Assembly (NCBI GenBank): GCA_008694505.1
Contig: VZDJ01000843.1
Coordinates: forward strand, 372,001 to 436,000
Direction of reading: 5' to 3'
From: Cyanoderma ruficeps
Taxonomy: Eukaryota > Chordata > Aves > Passeriformes > Timaliidae
DNA length: 64,000 bases
The notes under the pieces are model-generated. The model saw only the letters and a list, made by a program, of their open reading frames with translations, was not told where the DNA came from and did no database searches. Positions 1 through 14,079 of this stretch are shown in pieces. Each line of letters begins with the position of its first letter. Position 1 is the stretch's first letter. A program made the position numbers and the translations under genes.

Positions 1-3000
1 CTCCTCTTCCAAGAATACTCCTTAAGTTGGGGCAAGGTGGTGAAAATGGGGTGTACCTATTAAATAGTTCTGCTGCATCCAGAGCACAGACACAGAGATA
101 TTTCATTCCCTAACAAGAAAAGTTTCTGCTCTCCTTTAACATTCTCTGCTCCTATTAACATGTATTTGTTTGCTACATGCTATTTATGAATGAGATGCCT
201 TCCCATTCCCCCTAAGCACTCTCATGAATATGCCAATACAAAAAGTAGTCAACTCAACACACAAATTAATTTGCAAGGCAATTTTTAACAGCTACTAGAA
301 GAGTTGATCTAATTTGAAATGCAGAATGTGTTCTCAATGTGCAAACCCATTACTGTCGCATGAGTTATCAGCTGGATTTGAACATCAAATCTGCAAGTTC
401 TCAGTGAAGACTCCCTACCACTTCAATCACTGAAGTAATCTGAAGTGAGCTGTCCTCTGCATGCAGACTGGCACAAAGGAGTTCATAAAAACACAGGCAG
501 CAGAAAGCAGGTTATTAGTTGAAAACTGAGTGTTTATATGTTTTTTATATATACATGATTAAACATTTATTTTATACAAAAATAGCACATATCCATGCAC
601 ATGGATAATGCAATTTTTTTTAGAGATACAATAGTACTGTAAATAAATATTCATCTGACAGACTGCAGATTAATGGTTAGAAAGGCAATATAACCACTGA
701 AAGCATGTCCCCTCTTCATGGTGCCCTTTCAACCCCGAACACAGGACCCGTGGAAGAAAATACAGATGCTACCAACCACAACAGCAAAGAACCAGAACGA
801 GTGAACAGCAGTAGGCTCTGTAAGCCCTACGTGAGGCACAGCTGCCAGAGAATGACACTCATGTCCCCTGCACCACCTGTTTTGAGGCACAACTTTTGAA
901 GAGGCCTAAGATGGGTTTGTAACCTCTGTCATTGCTGAATTTTGGCATCAGACCAGAAAAGTCAGTTTGACAGAGTTCACTTGTTTGCTCCTGCAGCAAA
1001 ATTGTGGGAGACTGCATGTGCCAACTGAAGGGACATGGACTTGCTCCTTCCATGGCACTTCCCACCATTTTTTAAGAGCTTCTAAAGTCAGCAAGAACTA
1101 TCATCAATTAATAATTTCCATGTATTTATTAGCAGAAAATAATAAACTCTAGCTAGGATAGTAGACCTTGACTATTTCTGCTAAGAAAGCCTATTACAAA
1201 TAATTTTACCTTGTACTTTGTCAATACTTGAGTTGCCAAAGCAGACACTTACATATTCATTAGGAATTGCCATTACTTCATATTAAATGCAATATACATA
1301 CATGTATAAGTAAGACATATATAAGAAAATGGAAAATGCAGCAAGCTAAACTAAGAAACTGCAAGAAATAATTTTGCTACAGTTGATTTGAAGACAAAAG
1401 AAAGTCTCATGAGTAAAATCCTTGAGAACGCTCCTGGTCCATCACAGTTTAAAACCTGATGAGCATAATCTTAGGAAGAAAAAAATCCTTCATATTTTAT
1501 CTACAGCAACACCGCCTAATGGAAATACTTCACATATTTCAAGTTACAGGTACTATGAAAGAATAGCCTGTACAACTACTGCCAAAAATTTCCTTCTTCC
1601 TTTAAAATAATTTCATATTGTACTGTATTGACCAATACTGTCCAACAGCTGAAAATTCTTTTTGGAGAGGTCTAACCCTACAGTGGACCAAGATATCACC
1701 ATTTGCAGGTAAATGACTTCAATTTTTTCTAGAATCATTCACAAGACTTAGCAATTTGCCACACGTTAAAAATGTGATGTGTGTGAGAAATTTTCTGCTC
1801 ACTGGTTTCCAAAAGCCAAAAGCTGATTTTACATTGCAGCATTATATTTGGTCTTACTCTTCAAGATATATTACACTTGGATTCCACAGTGACTGGCATT
1901 ACAACAGAACCAACTGTATCAGCAGACTAGCTGTGATATTTATTATTGTTGTTACTGGATCTTTATAACATAAGGAGCACATTCAATTTGGTTATTGGCA
2001 CCAAAAACCAGGAAATATATAAACTCTCCAACCAATTTACCAGGTTAAAAAGCCAACATTTCTTTATTACCAGTGCTGAATGCATGGGGAATTCTCCACG
2101 AAGCATGATCAGGAACAGACTAACAGATCAGGCTATATTCCTGTAACAAATACATATTTATCACATTTCCTGAATACATGCATATATGCTAATTATTTCC
2201 ATGGACTTATCTGGATATGGTTCAGATCTTCTGATGAATCTTTTCTCCTTGAGAGTATCTCAAATATGTGATCCGGCCATTATGTACTTCTCTCATGATT
2301 CTTTGCTGTCACATACACAATCTTTGCTCTCAAAACTAAGATATCAGCTAGTGCATATTAATTACTGACATCGGTAAATAAGGAAGCATTAGTTGGAACA
2401 CAGCTTATTAATCACAGATGTAGAGATTTAACACAAGGCTGGGCTAATCTCTGACATTTGTACTAAGCACTGTATGGTACAAAACTAAGCATTAACTGCA
2501 AATATAAGGATCAAACACTACTGTGCTAAGATTAAAAGAATTTTCCAGCATATTCCCACTGCTGCATAGACTTCTTCTCAAAGAAATATACTTGTTCAGT
2601 AACAGTATCAGGCACAGGATAAAAATATAAAAAATGTCTCATGTTTGTATTTTGCATTATATGGACTTTGAGTGTGACTGCACCACCAGACAATTTCAGA
2701 ATTAGATCTAGCTGTTCTCTGTAGGAGATGGTCACCACTTGGAAATTATTTAAACACACTATAAAGTATTAGTGAATTACTGAAACACATCAGAAGCAGC
2801 TGTGGGAAAAGCGCCATAAGCATCAATGTTTAGTAGAGTTGGAACGCTGTAACTTCAAGCTATAAATTTGATTCGATTTTGTAAAGCAAATTATTGGAAA
2901 ACACATAAAAGCTTCACTACAGAGGCAAAGGGACAATTTATCCCATCCTTCGCTCCTACTTCAAGAAATTTTTAAATATTAGAAAGATAATAAAAAGTAT

Positions 3001-3084
3001 TTCTGAGAATATCTAGGCATTGGTGACATGATGCATGACTGACAAAACACATTTCCCACTGTCATTAAGAATTATTTGAATTTT

Positions 3085-3400
3085 ACAGAATTATAGAACA
3101 GTCTGGGTTGGAAGGGACCTTGGAAGGTCATCTATTCCAAACTCCCTGCCAAGGGCAGGAACATCTTCAAGTCAACCAGGCTGCTGAAAGCCCTGTCTGA
3201 CCTTGAATGTTTCCAGGGATGGGGCCCCCTGCCGCCTCTTCCAGTGTTTCACCACTCCCAACATAGAACATTTCTATCTTGTACCTAATCTAAATCAACT
3301 CAAAGCCATTACCTCTTCTCCTATCATTTGTTCCCTGCTAAAAAGTTTCTTACAGGTCCCCTTTAAGCACTCAAAAGATGCAGGTCTCCCCAGAATTTCC
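3085..3400 (-). mobile_element. CR1 LINE 3'-end fragment
   Basis: The + strand reads acagaattatagaacag, then tgggttggaagggacct, a 'ccctgccaagggcagga' block, 'ccagggatgggg' and 'tctaatctaaa'. These are hallmarks of the reverse complement of the CR1 ORF2 C-terminus and 3' UTR. The element is therefore on the minus strand and 5'-truncated, as most CR1 copies are. Divergence is substantial, so it is an old copy. The right edge fades at about 3400-3420. Confidence 0.88.
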
Positions 3401-5624
3401 CGTAAATTGAGCTTCTTTCTCTGTAACTAGCAATGCATCCAATAAAGGGCATCAAGAAAATCTGAGTATCTTTATATATGCACCTAAACACAGGGAAAAA
3501 AATTGTGCAGATGAAAACCATTAAAAATTGCATGATTTGCCAAGTATTACTGACTGAGTCCTCCAAAGTGACATGAATTCTACCTGTCTTTTCCAATTTT
3601 AGTCCAGAGATTTAAACATCAGATCATTTTTCTAATTAATTTTTTTCTATTATAGGGAAACTGGGGTGTTCCACTAATCAGGAGCATATTTTATGCCAAA
3701 CACTGCAGAAGCAGAAAAAAGGAATGTATTTCTTGCCACAAAGGCGTAGAGCCTAATGGCAAATGGGCAAAAATCTGAGATACACAATGGAACAAGCAAC
3801 ACTGATGTTTTTAACTTTAGAATCTACTTGAGAAATATCACTTTTGATTTCTATTTGTTCATACTACATTCCCATTTATTTTTCTATTTACTTGTAACTT
3901 TCATTAACATAAAATAGTTGTACTAAGTGACTTTACAGTTAAAGCTACATATTATTTGGCTTTCACTGCCCCAGTTAAGGCGTCTGACAGAACAAATTGT
4001 CACTCCCCAGTCACAGTGACAGAAAAACAATCACTATAAAGAAAGTAAAAATAAGGCATCACATTTTGTTTTAAAAATGTTGGCTGCCTTTTTTGTTTGG
4101 TGTTTTTTTTTCCAAAATAAACACATATAATAGACAAACACACTAATGGCTTGATGTACATACAAGACCACTGTATAAATATAACAGTGCTGAAATGTTT
4201 ATCTGTGCGAAACTACAGGATCTAAATTTTCTTCTATCTTTAGTTGTTTGCTGTTTCAGCAAACTTTTACAGATCTTGGGATAAATTCTTATAAGAATGG
4301 TAATTTTATGTAAAATTTTAAGGAACTCTTAACCTCAAAAAAAAATAGATCCTTTTTGATCTGACTTGAAGGAAAAATAAATTCTATGTGAATATAAATT
4401 CAATTCAATTCTTAGAATTGAAGTATTTTTTAATGTATATTAGAGAAATTAAGTTTGCTTCTACTTATTACTAAACATATCAGCTACAATTTTGAACAGT
4501 AAAAAATAAAACATACCTAAGAATGGGTATTTTCCTTTTTCTCAAGTAAGCACTACTATGTGAAATTACCAGCTTCAGGGAATAGGTACAAGTTAGTGTA
4601 AATCATTAAGCTAGCTGAAAAAAATTGCCAACAGCCTTTTTATTTATCTATCTGGACAACTGCTGGGCATGTGCTTGTGGCCAGTCTTCACAGACGACAT
4701 CAACAGTGAGTTGCCGTGAGTTATGTTGCTTCAGAAGGAAACAAAGCCTAATCATGCCAGAGAAAGAATGAGGGAAAGCCACTGTTTCCAGGCCCATGAG
4801 AAAGGGCAGCTACAGAAAAGTGCAATGACTACTTAGCCAACTGCAGGTTACCAGCTTTCTCACAGAATAATCTCTAGGACTCTTAATTCAGAGATGTCTG
4901 CAATGCCAGCTTTTAGTAGCTGAAATGTTCCCCCCGCTTCAGCCTACATTTTGCACAGTACTGTGTATCCCAATCAGTTTGGGTGGAAAGAAAATACTGA
5001 GCATAAAGAAAATCGTAAAACTACTAAGTTCAATATCCTTGCCAAATACAAATGTTTAATTTTGCACATTTAAACCTCACAGTGAAATAATGCAGAAATT
5101 GCTCTTGTGTATTTGTATATCAATGAGCTTCTACACATTTTTGGCACTGGTCCTTGGCAGAATGAAAACAAGGTGAATTACCAGTTAAATTCATAAGAAG
5201 CACACACAGAAGTAGTTACTTTGCATTCAATAACCTTTATATCATCACAATAGGAACTGTAACTTCTGCAAATACATAAGTGTTCCACAGATACAGAGAG
5301 AGAATGAAACAGCTTTGACAAACCCCATATCAAACATTAATTCAGGAACCCATAAGATGTTTCAACATCATCTTGTCAGCATTCTCCCTCCACCAAATTT
5401 AAAACCCTCCAAACAATCAGGGAAGAAGCAAATTCAGGGTCAGCTTGATTACTTCTATATAGTGATGTAACTACAGCCAAGTTTTATGTCTGAATAATTT
5501 CTTTTGATCCCTGCCTGAGTGCATTTAGAACACTGCCAGCAGCTTAGCCTGCCTACTTAGCTTAACTTGCCTGTCTGAAGTTGCAATGCAAGATGTAACC
5601 AAAAGTATGTACTCTATTACCATC

Positions 5625-6226
5625 TGTTAAAACCAGGTGGGGCAGTGTTCTTTATCTCTTCTATGACCCATCCTCTGCCCAGGGAGATACCTTCTGTTAA
5701 TGGGCCATTGAGTCTCACTGCATGACTGATAAAATTACATCATCCCATTGTGAGATGCTCCACCCAGGGGGAGGAGCCAAGCATTCCTGCCTGGACAAAA
5801 TCTGAAAGTCAGGATACCAAGCCAGCTGGTTTTCCACAGAATTCCCAGAAGAAGACTGGACCTATCTCACCATCACTGGACCTTCAGAGAAAAACTACAC
5901 CCTTCTACAGGATCATTGCTTCAACAGAACCACATCTGTCACTCCAGGAGGACCTACACTGGTCTGCTACCAACACCTTGACAACAGGGTGTCAGGTTGT
6001 ATTCTGACTCTGTCAGTGTTTTCTTTTTTTTGTTTGCTTTTTTTGTACTGCTACATTTTTATTTTAACTTTCCTTGTAGAAAACTGTTACTGCTATTCCC
6101 ATATCTTTGCCTGAGAGCCCCTTAATTTCAAAATCATGATAATTCAGAGGGAGAGATTTTACATTCTCCATTTCAAGGGAGGTTCCTGTCTTCCTTAGAA
6201 GACACCTGTCTTTGCAAACCAGGACA
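5625..6226 (+). mobile_element. Solo LTR of an avian endogenous retrovirus (602 bp)
   Basis: It begins TGTTAAAACCAGGTGGG and ends AAACCAGGACA. A T-rich stretch (6018-6060) precedes a conserved 3' block starting 'tattcccatatctttgcctg'. The core (about 5685-5795), with 'cttctgttaatgggccat' and 'ctccacccagggggagga', is shared with the LTR family at 14080, but the ends differ. The element is antisense to APC. No clean 5-bp target duplication is visible (ccatc before, tcata after; 'catc' occurs at both edges if the end is set at 6224). Confidence 0.75.
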
Positions 6227-7458
6227 TCATATTCCTCTAACTTAAGCCTGTAACAGCAGCAGAACTTTGCCAGGAGTTTTGCCATTAAGGACCTTCTCTT
6301 GGGACAGGCTGACACAAACTGCACAGCTGAATCTGTGGAGGGCATCACCCTTGCTGATAAACCTCAGTAACAGCCCTACAGCTCCCAGATCAGGACCAGT
6401 GACTCTCCAAGCAGACTGAACCTGGGTCTGTCTGAGAACATCAGCACAAACAAATCCCTGCTCAGCCCTGCACACATAACCTGACAGCAGCAGGGTATCT
6501 CTTTGGCCAAGTACTTTTAACGGAAAAAGTACTGAATTTTCTGAAAAGCCCTACTAGATTACTCACTTTGAAGTTCAAAGCAGCTATTCTGATTATCTCT
6601 TGTAATCAGAACAGCTGCTTTAACTTAAATGTAACACCAAATTAGAAACCTTTCTCATGGAGCAAAATTTTGTGTTGAGTCCATCTAGTGAGGGAGACAG
6701 AGCCTAAAAACACTTTGTATTGAAAATACTGATTATTGTCACATTCACCATAAACCCCCCAAATCTTACTAAGTTGGTTATTTAATACAGAAATAAATGG
6801 TAATAAATAATTCCAATTGCTGCTTTCCTACTACGGAGGATTATTTTTCATAACTAGCAACCGAATGATTATTTAATTTTTGCACATGATTATATTCTGA
6901 TTTATACTTCCAAATGGGTGTGCCATGTTAGATATGTACATATCCTCATCAAGAATGCAAAACAACTCTTGGTGAGAGAAAACAACTTCAATATATGTAT
7001 GTGAATTACATTTTACTTGAATACCTTATTTGAGAAGATTATCCCCTGATATATCTTTTCTGGCAAAGGAAACTTAAGAACAGTAACTAGATTTTATTCT
7101 AAACTTACAAGCATGAAGAAACCCAGAAAAAACATGCAAAATAAAGCATTTGTAAACACACTGGCTTTTCTGAAGCTAAAATAGTAGAAAATTGTAAGGA
7201 AATTATCATTAAAAAGTATCTTCTCTTGAATAAATTGTCTACATCTGCTGAAACAAAAGGCTTATTTACAAGAGGCAGATGAGGGTACTTTCTGCTGAGC
7301 AATTATTTCCTATGTCCTGATTCCTATTCTTTTATTTAAAAGGCTAACTAAGTGCTGTGCTTACACAGTTTGAAGATACAATTTCCAATAATTTAATAAA
7401 TATGCAGGAAAAAGGGAAACCTCTTCCCTCGCTTTTAACAGTGAGAGAAAAACTGTAC

Positions 7459-7572
7459 CTGTGCTCGCTTCTCCATGTCTTGACAAGTGCCCAGTTGTTC
7501 TTCCATTGCAGCTCTGATTTGCCTGGCCTCATACTCCAGCTGCCTTCTAGTCATATCTGTTTGCAAGGAGAA
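7459..7572 (-). CDS. APC: APC exon 6 (residues 178-215)
   Basis: This 114-bp exon has acceptor tttcag and donor GTACAG. It reads FSLQTDMTRRQLEYEARQIR and then AAMEEQLGTCQDMEKRAQ, ending on a codon boundary. Only Ala for Val (residue 199) differs from human in the part I can compare. Met184 (TDMTRR) is conserved. In human APC this Met has been proposed as an internal start that explains mild phenotypes of very 5' truncations. The next exon, RRIARIQQIEKD-like and 84 bp in human, was sought leftwards and not seen, so it should lie beyond position 1. Confidence 0.97.
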
Positions 7573-9092
7573 CTGAAACCAGAGTACAGGAAAGGTATTT
7601 TAGCAAGTAATATTTATGTAAACAATGTATTTCGCAGAACAATTACTTTGCTACAACAAATTTTATAAACAAAAAAACCATAGTAATACATTCTTAAAAC
7701 ATGACTGCGTTATGAAAAACAACACAATGATGTTCAACCAGCAGACTACACCTGTGCTTTGTCAAATGATTAAATATAATAACTAAGCATGGAGAAAGTA
7801 TCATCCCTTACAGGAACATCTGGCTGCTACCAACAAAATTGTGATGTGTCCCATCTGAATTGGCATTTCCAAAAATACTCAGAAGTATGAAGCTACCCCA
7901 CATAGTGATGGTATTCATACTGCTGATATTTACTGTATTTCTAACTACCCTGTGAAAAGAACACAAGTGTTAAATCTAGGAGCAGCAATACAGCCTAAGG
8001 GAAGACTTTTGAAAAAAAAAATGAAATTTCGAGGCAGGAGCAAAGCTCTTTGCTGATTTTGGACAATTTCAGTCTGTAAATAAGTGAGTCTCCAAGAGCA
8101 GTCCTTCCAGAAAACTTCACTAAGGTCAATTCAGAAAGTAAAAACAAGATAATCATCTGCAAGCACCAAATGAGACCTGTGTCTGGACTAAGTTGTAATG
8201 GATCTAAATTGCAACAAAAGGCTTTTAGTGTAGATATTAAGTAATGCATCCTAATCCTAAAAGCAGGTAAGTGAATCTTCATCTATGGAACAGGGGAGAC
8301 AACCTTAAAACGTACAACAGTGACACAGATACAGCTGACAGTGCTTTGCGAAAGGGCTGCACTTCCTCCTAATCTTTTTAAGGCCTTCTGCCTTGTTTTT
8401 GGTGCTCTGCTATGCTCAGCTAGGACTCCATATTACTTCTGCCCACTGAAGAAGTGTTTCTGTTGTCTGTTTCCGTTTCCAGAAGGCAGACTGATCCTTC
8501 ATTAGGTGTGACTCTCTCAACCATACCTTCCCAACTCTACGTGTGCAGGAATGTATTGCAAATACATCCACATCTAACAGGAAATCCTGCATTATGTGGG
8601 ATATCAGACACCTTCATTAACCCAGATAATGGTGACGTGACTATAAATAGTTTGGAGGTGCCAAGGTAAAAGCTTACAGCAACACCTCCACAGGCTATAG
8701 AATCACTTTACTGATCGTTATTGAAATAACAGCTCTTGTGTACATTGTCTTACGCTAATATTACTCTCAAAACTACAAAATCCACTGAACAAAAGAACAG
8801 GGGGGAACAGAGTAAAGGAAGTGTACTGACAACCAATTATTTTGCCATAATGACTTCTAAATGCTCCCCTGATTTCACTGGCATTTATACTGATATTTAT
8901 GAATTTTGATGTGTAAAACTGTTACGTGAAAAATGCATTATTTAGGCTAAGTTATCATTACATACTGAATGAAAAAGAAATTTTTGAATTAAAGTGATAG
9001 TAGAGAATGCCACCAAATTAATAAAATACACCCAACATCTAAACAGAGACTGTAGCACCAGACACCTCACCAAGCACACAGAAGGTACTTAC
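7573..9092 (-). other. APC intron 5
   Basis: About 1.5 kb between exons 5 and 6 with consensus donor and acceptor. I see no repeat or RNA gene in it. Confidence 0.9.
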
Positions 9093-9201
9093 ATTTTCAG
9101 TAAGGGGGAGACTATCAATCCTTTTAGTCAGGTTCTGAAGCTGGGCATAATACCAGTCCTTTTCTTTCTCTTCCTTCTCAAGCTCCGCAAGCAACAGAGA
9201 T
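9093..9201 (-). CDS. APC: APC exon 5 (residues 142-177)
   Basis: This 109-bp exon has acceptor ttaatag and donor GTAAGT. It reads SLLLAELEKEEKEKDWYYAQ and then LQNLTKRIDSLPLTEN. It contains the second nuclear export signal, LTKRIDSLPL (residues 165-174 in human numbering), without change. The charged LEKEEKEKDWYYAQLQ segment has coiled-coil character. The visible difference from human is Glu-Leu-Glu for Asp-Leu-Asp near the start. Confidence 0.97.
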
Positions 9202-12200
9202 CTATTAAAAGCAGAAGGAAGTGTCTCACCATTAATACCTCATTTCCATCTGGAGGTTTGAAGAAGGCACTAAAGAGACATTTGAGTTCAGTTCTCTGGC
9301 CCTGGCTAATCAGCCTATCCATTCCTCTGTGCTAAGCATTTCAGGTCCTCATCTGTGAGAGAGAAAAATACACGTGTTTCTCTAAAGAACCCACTTCAAA
9401 ATCCAAAGCTGAGACCTTTTGTGAAAACAAAACCAGTTATTAGTCTTGTGTTAACTTGTACCCTGCTTCTTTCAAAATTATACTTTGTATAGTGCAAACA
9501 GCATTTAAGGAAAGGTCTGTCACAGAAGCAAGCAGAACACTCAATCCTGTTACTGAATTAAGAATCTTCACCTTTGCACTGTCCTTTTACTCATTTTGTC
9601 ACCCATAGCAAAACTATGGGTAAAGCATACAAAATAAGCCATTTCTGTGAGCATCTAAAGTACTTTAAACTGGTATTTTCACCAAATGTTATAGACAAGA
9701 TGCATTTGCAGGTGTTAAAAACATTTTAAATGGGTATCATACACATACTGTATACCTGAGTAATAATTGAGAAAGACAAAATGAATAATATATGCAGACT
9801 ACCAAGGGGAAAAAATCTATTTTCACATACTATTTTATCAATCCTGCATGAACTGAATTTTATATAATTCTAAATCTTATGAATATAATGAAGTAACGCT
9901 CATGGCTACTCTATTCCTAAAAATATATATTAAAATCTTCCAGCAAAATCTGGCTAGTAGGAATAAACAGAAAAGCCACTCTTTTTAATACAAGTTTATT
10001 ATTTTATTTCTAATGCCTTCTGTGAGTACTGTTCTTCCTTCTGATGTTTTAATATTTCTCATTAACAGAAAAAATGACAGTGTCAACACTTAGCCAGAAG
10101 ACAGAAAGCTGCATACAAGTTTGCCCAGTATTATTTCCCATCCCTTAACTTTTGCACCCCTCTTTGGCTGTGGCCTCTCTGAACAAGAGCATATGAACCT
10201 TTATAAAGCACACAAACACATTATGAATAATTACTGTAAGTCAATAAGAAACAATTACACAGCATACAACAGAAGTACAAGTTTCCCCAGACTATTTTGA
10301 TATTGCATCGCAGACATTATTTGAGAAGGTAATCCACCTTCCACACAAAACAAAGAAGAAAGAATTTTAAAATTTGTATTTTAAAGAATCTGTTTGACTT
10401 ATTTCCTGCTTTAAAAATGTTTCAAGCTAATTTTGATGATTTAAGATTTATTCCCTATCTAATACAGGTGGCTTGGCTTGTGTGCAAATGGCAAATTAAA
10501 AGAGAGGATTCCTCCCTTCAACATGAGACTGAAAAACCATACACATCTAAGACTGCTAAATGTTTGTAAACATTAACAAAATGACATAAATTTCCAGATT
10601 TGATCCAACAGTCACGTTGAAACAGATTTGTTTTAATGATGCCAAGGTTTAAAATAAAAATGACTGAAAAGAAGTAACAAGCAATTACCGTAATTTGGCA
10701 GGTAAATGAAGCAGTATCACAGGACAGCAGTAATTCTTCAGTCACAAGGATGTGGCTGGCAGAAATTCTTAATGTCCTTTGGACAGACTGAAGGCAAAAC
10801 TAATAGATGGAGCTTGGGGAAAAGCTTGTTGAGACAGGTTTTTTTTCCCAGCTGCCCATTCTCTTGCCACAGAGCCCTGGTGCCTAATCTCTGGACAGAG
10901 TAGGATTCTGCACAGCTTCCCTTTTTACCACCTTGAGTGCCCAGGCACCAGTTGCATCCAGACTGTGAAATAAAATTTGCAAAAGCACAATAACGCAATC
11001 CTTATAAAAAGTATTTTTACTTTTGAGGACTTGCAAATGTGAAAGGACTGACTAATTCTGCCTCTGGATGTCAAAGAACTGGTAGAAGAAACAGGAGGGA
11101 TTTCTTTCAACCAAGTACAGAGGTGATTAAGTTCCTCTTATGAAATGTAGGGTATTCAGTATGTGAGACAGTGTCATTCTGTTTGTCACTCAAACTGTTT
11201 TGAAATGCACAATGGATACCAGAAGCAAGAAAATAACTTAGGAACAATCAATACTGCATAAACAACATAATGTATGACCTGAGGGAAACTTGTTTAATTT
11301 AATATTGTCATTTTGTCTTCGGAAGTGATGCTTCATTTGGGATTACTAGTTTGGTATCAGTGCTCTGTGAGAATTCAGGTTTTAACAGTCTTTAAGTTCT
11401 CTCAGCACAAAACATGAAGGGTCGCTACAACTACAGCAGGCTGCACTTTAGTTTCCCTGAAAATAAGGAACAATAAGCCGTAGTTTTCTGTAGATGTGTC
11501 TGGTAAGCTGCTCCCCACTTTAAGCATTACTCTCAGATACTATTCCAACAAGAAGTACAGCTGCTTCTCAGCTTCCTGGGCGTAGGAGAAAATTTAAAGT
11601 GGAAGAGCTGCTAGTGGTCATGAAAAGCAAGATGGAAAAAAAACAGTGAAGTTATTCCATCTTTTTTATACCCCCAAGATGTCTACATTAGGACTTTCAC
11701 AGCATCAGAGAAAATTCTGTTCTCTGTCATACCCTGTCAAGTTCACAGAGAATTCAGCAAAGCAAACGGAGAAAGCTTTTGCAACTTTACACTATTTTTA
11801 TGCGTTAACAAAAAGTTTTCAATTTGAACTGTTCTTCAGAAGGGTGGGTTTTTCAAAGACTTCTCATGTGATACTTTTGAAGCTCCCAACAACAACAGAG
11901 GAAGCTGAATGGATGCAGAAAACTCTTCTTTTCAAGTATTTTCTGCATAATTATGTCAGTATTATTCCTGGCTAAAAGGGAGAAGGGAAACAAACCATAT
12001 GCTACTCTACTTGCATTATGTAAACTACAACTAAATTAATACTTTCACTTCAACTGGGGGGAGATAAAATAAAATCTTGAAAAGCAGTGCTGATGCTGTA
12101 AAGTTTGAGGTAAGTTTTACCAGCAAGCCAAAAAGAGATTAGCATGATGGAAGAAAGAAGCCATGAGGGAGAAAATGCTCCAAATCAACATTAAAGAAAT

Positions 12201-12642
12201 AAAAAAGGAATGGCATAAACCCGAAGGAATAAAGAAGGCCTAGAAACATTTTCATATAAAATTTCTCAGAAGACTGTAATCCTTATTGGCAAATTACAGG
12301 TGAGATTATTAAATTTGCTAAATTGCCAAGGGCAAACAAACACAAAAATTAACCTGCAGTGTACTCTGAAAGATTTTGTTGATATAATGCTCTTACCAAG
12401 TATACCTGGAAATAGCCAGAAAAAGCAAGAGATGTTTAATGATTAGAGAATTCTAAACTGCCAATTTAAAAGCATAGTGCTGCCACAGTCCATTTTTCTT
12501 TTTTTTTTTCATTAGTTTTTTTAAACTTAGGAATTAGAGGAGAGCCAAGCAAATGAGATATGTACCAATAATTTCATCTTTATTCTGGCAGGCGAGTCAA
12601 TTGATAAATTTTCTTCCCCTCACAAGTTCACTTTCAGTCAAG

Positions 12643-12700
12643 TGTAGTGGATTGACCCTGACTGGATGCCAGGCACCCAACAAATTGCTCTAAATATTTA
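12643..12700 (-). mobile_element. Terminal fragment of an avian LTR
   Basis: The + strand reads tgtagtggattgaccctga and then ctggatgccaggcacccaac. This resembles the reverse complement of the end of a common avian LTR (…GGCATCCAG…GGTCAACC…ACTACA). Similarity fades within about 60 bp, so this is a heavily decayed copy or short remnant. Assignment is by recall of the motif only. Confidence 0.4.
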
Positions 12701-14079
12701 AAGATATCATTTAGTCCTCACACAAACACTGTTGCCAGTGTGTTAATACACTGAGTGGAAATAGTCTCCTGCTCCATATTTCTGAAAAGCATTATTTTAT
12801 TACAAATTATTTTAGGCTTGTCAAGTTCTAGAAAATCTGTTTGAAGTGCAAAAATCCAAAATCGGTTAGTAAATGTATACATTTAGATACATAGAAATTT
12901 AGTAAATATGCCAAACAAGTTTAGACACAAAATGCAGAAAAATAAGTAGTTAAATTTCTTCTAGATGGTAATGATTTTAGATGCACAGTCCTATACACCC
13001 CCCAAAGTTTTGATTCATTTGGCTACCCAGGGTTCTCATCAATGCCCTACATGCTTCCACACGTACCCTGAAACAGCTTAAAGAACAAAGCAGTTTTGGA
13101 TTATGTGTCGTTTCACTAATAATGAAGCCAGATGTGATCTGGCCATTCCTCATATTTCTCCACAGCAGAAATATCTCCCCCACCAGCTACAAAATTAACA
13201 GTGCCGAAGGTACTCTGAAATTAAAACATCCCCACCCCTTTTCTCCAGTGTAATTTGGAACACAGACTGGTTCACTGCCTAAGCTGTATTCACTGCCAAG
13301 AAAAATGCCCAAAGAACTATCACCTCAGAATCCACCAGGGTGAGGAAGGATCACAGATCGTAAATCAGAGCTGCTAACCATATTATAGAACTCGGACTGC
13401 TATAAATGCTCCTTATTCCAAAGTGAGCAGGAGTTCACTGGAACCACACAGAAAGTTCCAACTGTGTTTAAAGATTTTGGTATCATCTCTAAGTAAAACA
13501 GAGCAGTGAAAGAATACAAACAAATGCAGAGTCTGTTAAGACGGTAAATAACAGACACATCAGACTCTTGAAGACTGAGTTGAGCAAGTAGATAGGCTCC
13601 CAAATTCCTAAGTATTCTTATACAGCTCCTCAGGAATCTACATTTTATGCAACAGAACAAATATCATTAGTGGTAGTCCTGGCTAGGAGAAGGAAAAAAA
13701 TAGAGTGCCTGCTAGAACAGGCTAAGTAGGGACCCACGGGAAGTTAGGAAGTTACTTGCATTCCACTGATAGGACCAAAAAAACCAGGACCTGGACATAA
13801 TATCTTGTAAGAAAAGCATACTCTTTTCAGGTCTTGGCTGCAAAAATTTTTCTGAACTCCAGAGTAAATCCTTTAGAAGAGGATTCTAGAGGGCTGTCCA
13901 CAACCCACTCAACTACCCACAAGGCTCTTCTATTACTACTTCAAAATGATTTTTTTTGCTTGTTAATGTTACTAGGCATAAAAACTGTGTTGCCGTTTAT
14001 TTAGTTTTGTAGCCCACAGCTTGATATCCCATCCAGTAGGTAGGACTAAATCTTTAGGAGACCCTGTCTTGCAGACAGG

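Larger units (their letters stand above)
1..7458 (-). other. APC intron 6 (partial)
   Basis: AT-rich non-coding sequence. It contains a CR1 3' end (about 3085-3400) and an LTR (5625-6226), listed separately. Scanning both strands for the next APC exon gave no stretch encoding RIQQIEKD-like residues between splice sites. Short open frames here show no recognisable protein. Nothing else could be assigned. Confidence 0.75.

Noticed and set aside
1..7458. APC exon 7 (84 bp in human)
   Set aside because: I looked for an RIQQIEKD-encoding stretch with splice sites on the minus strand and did not see one. It is probably beyond the window.
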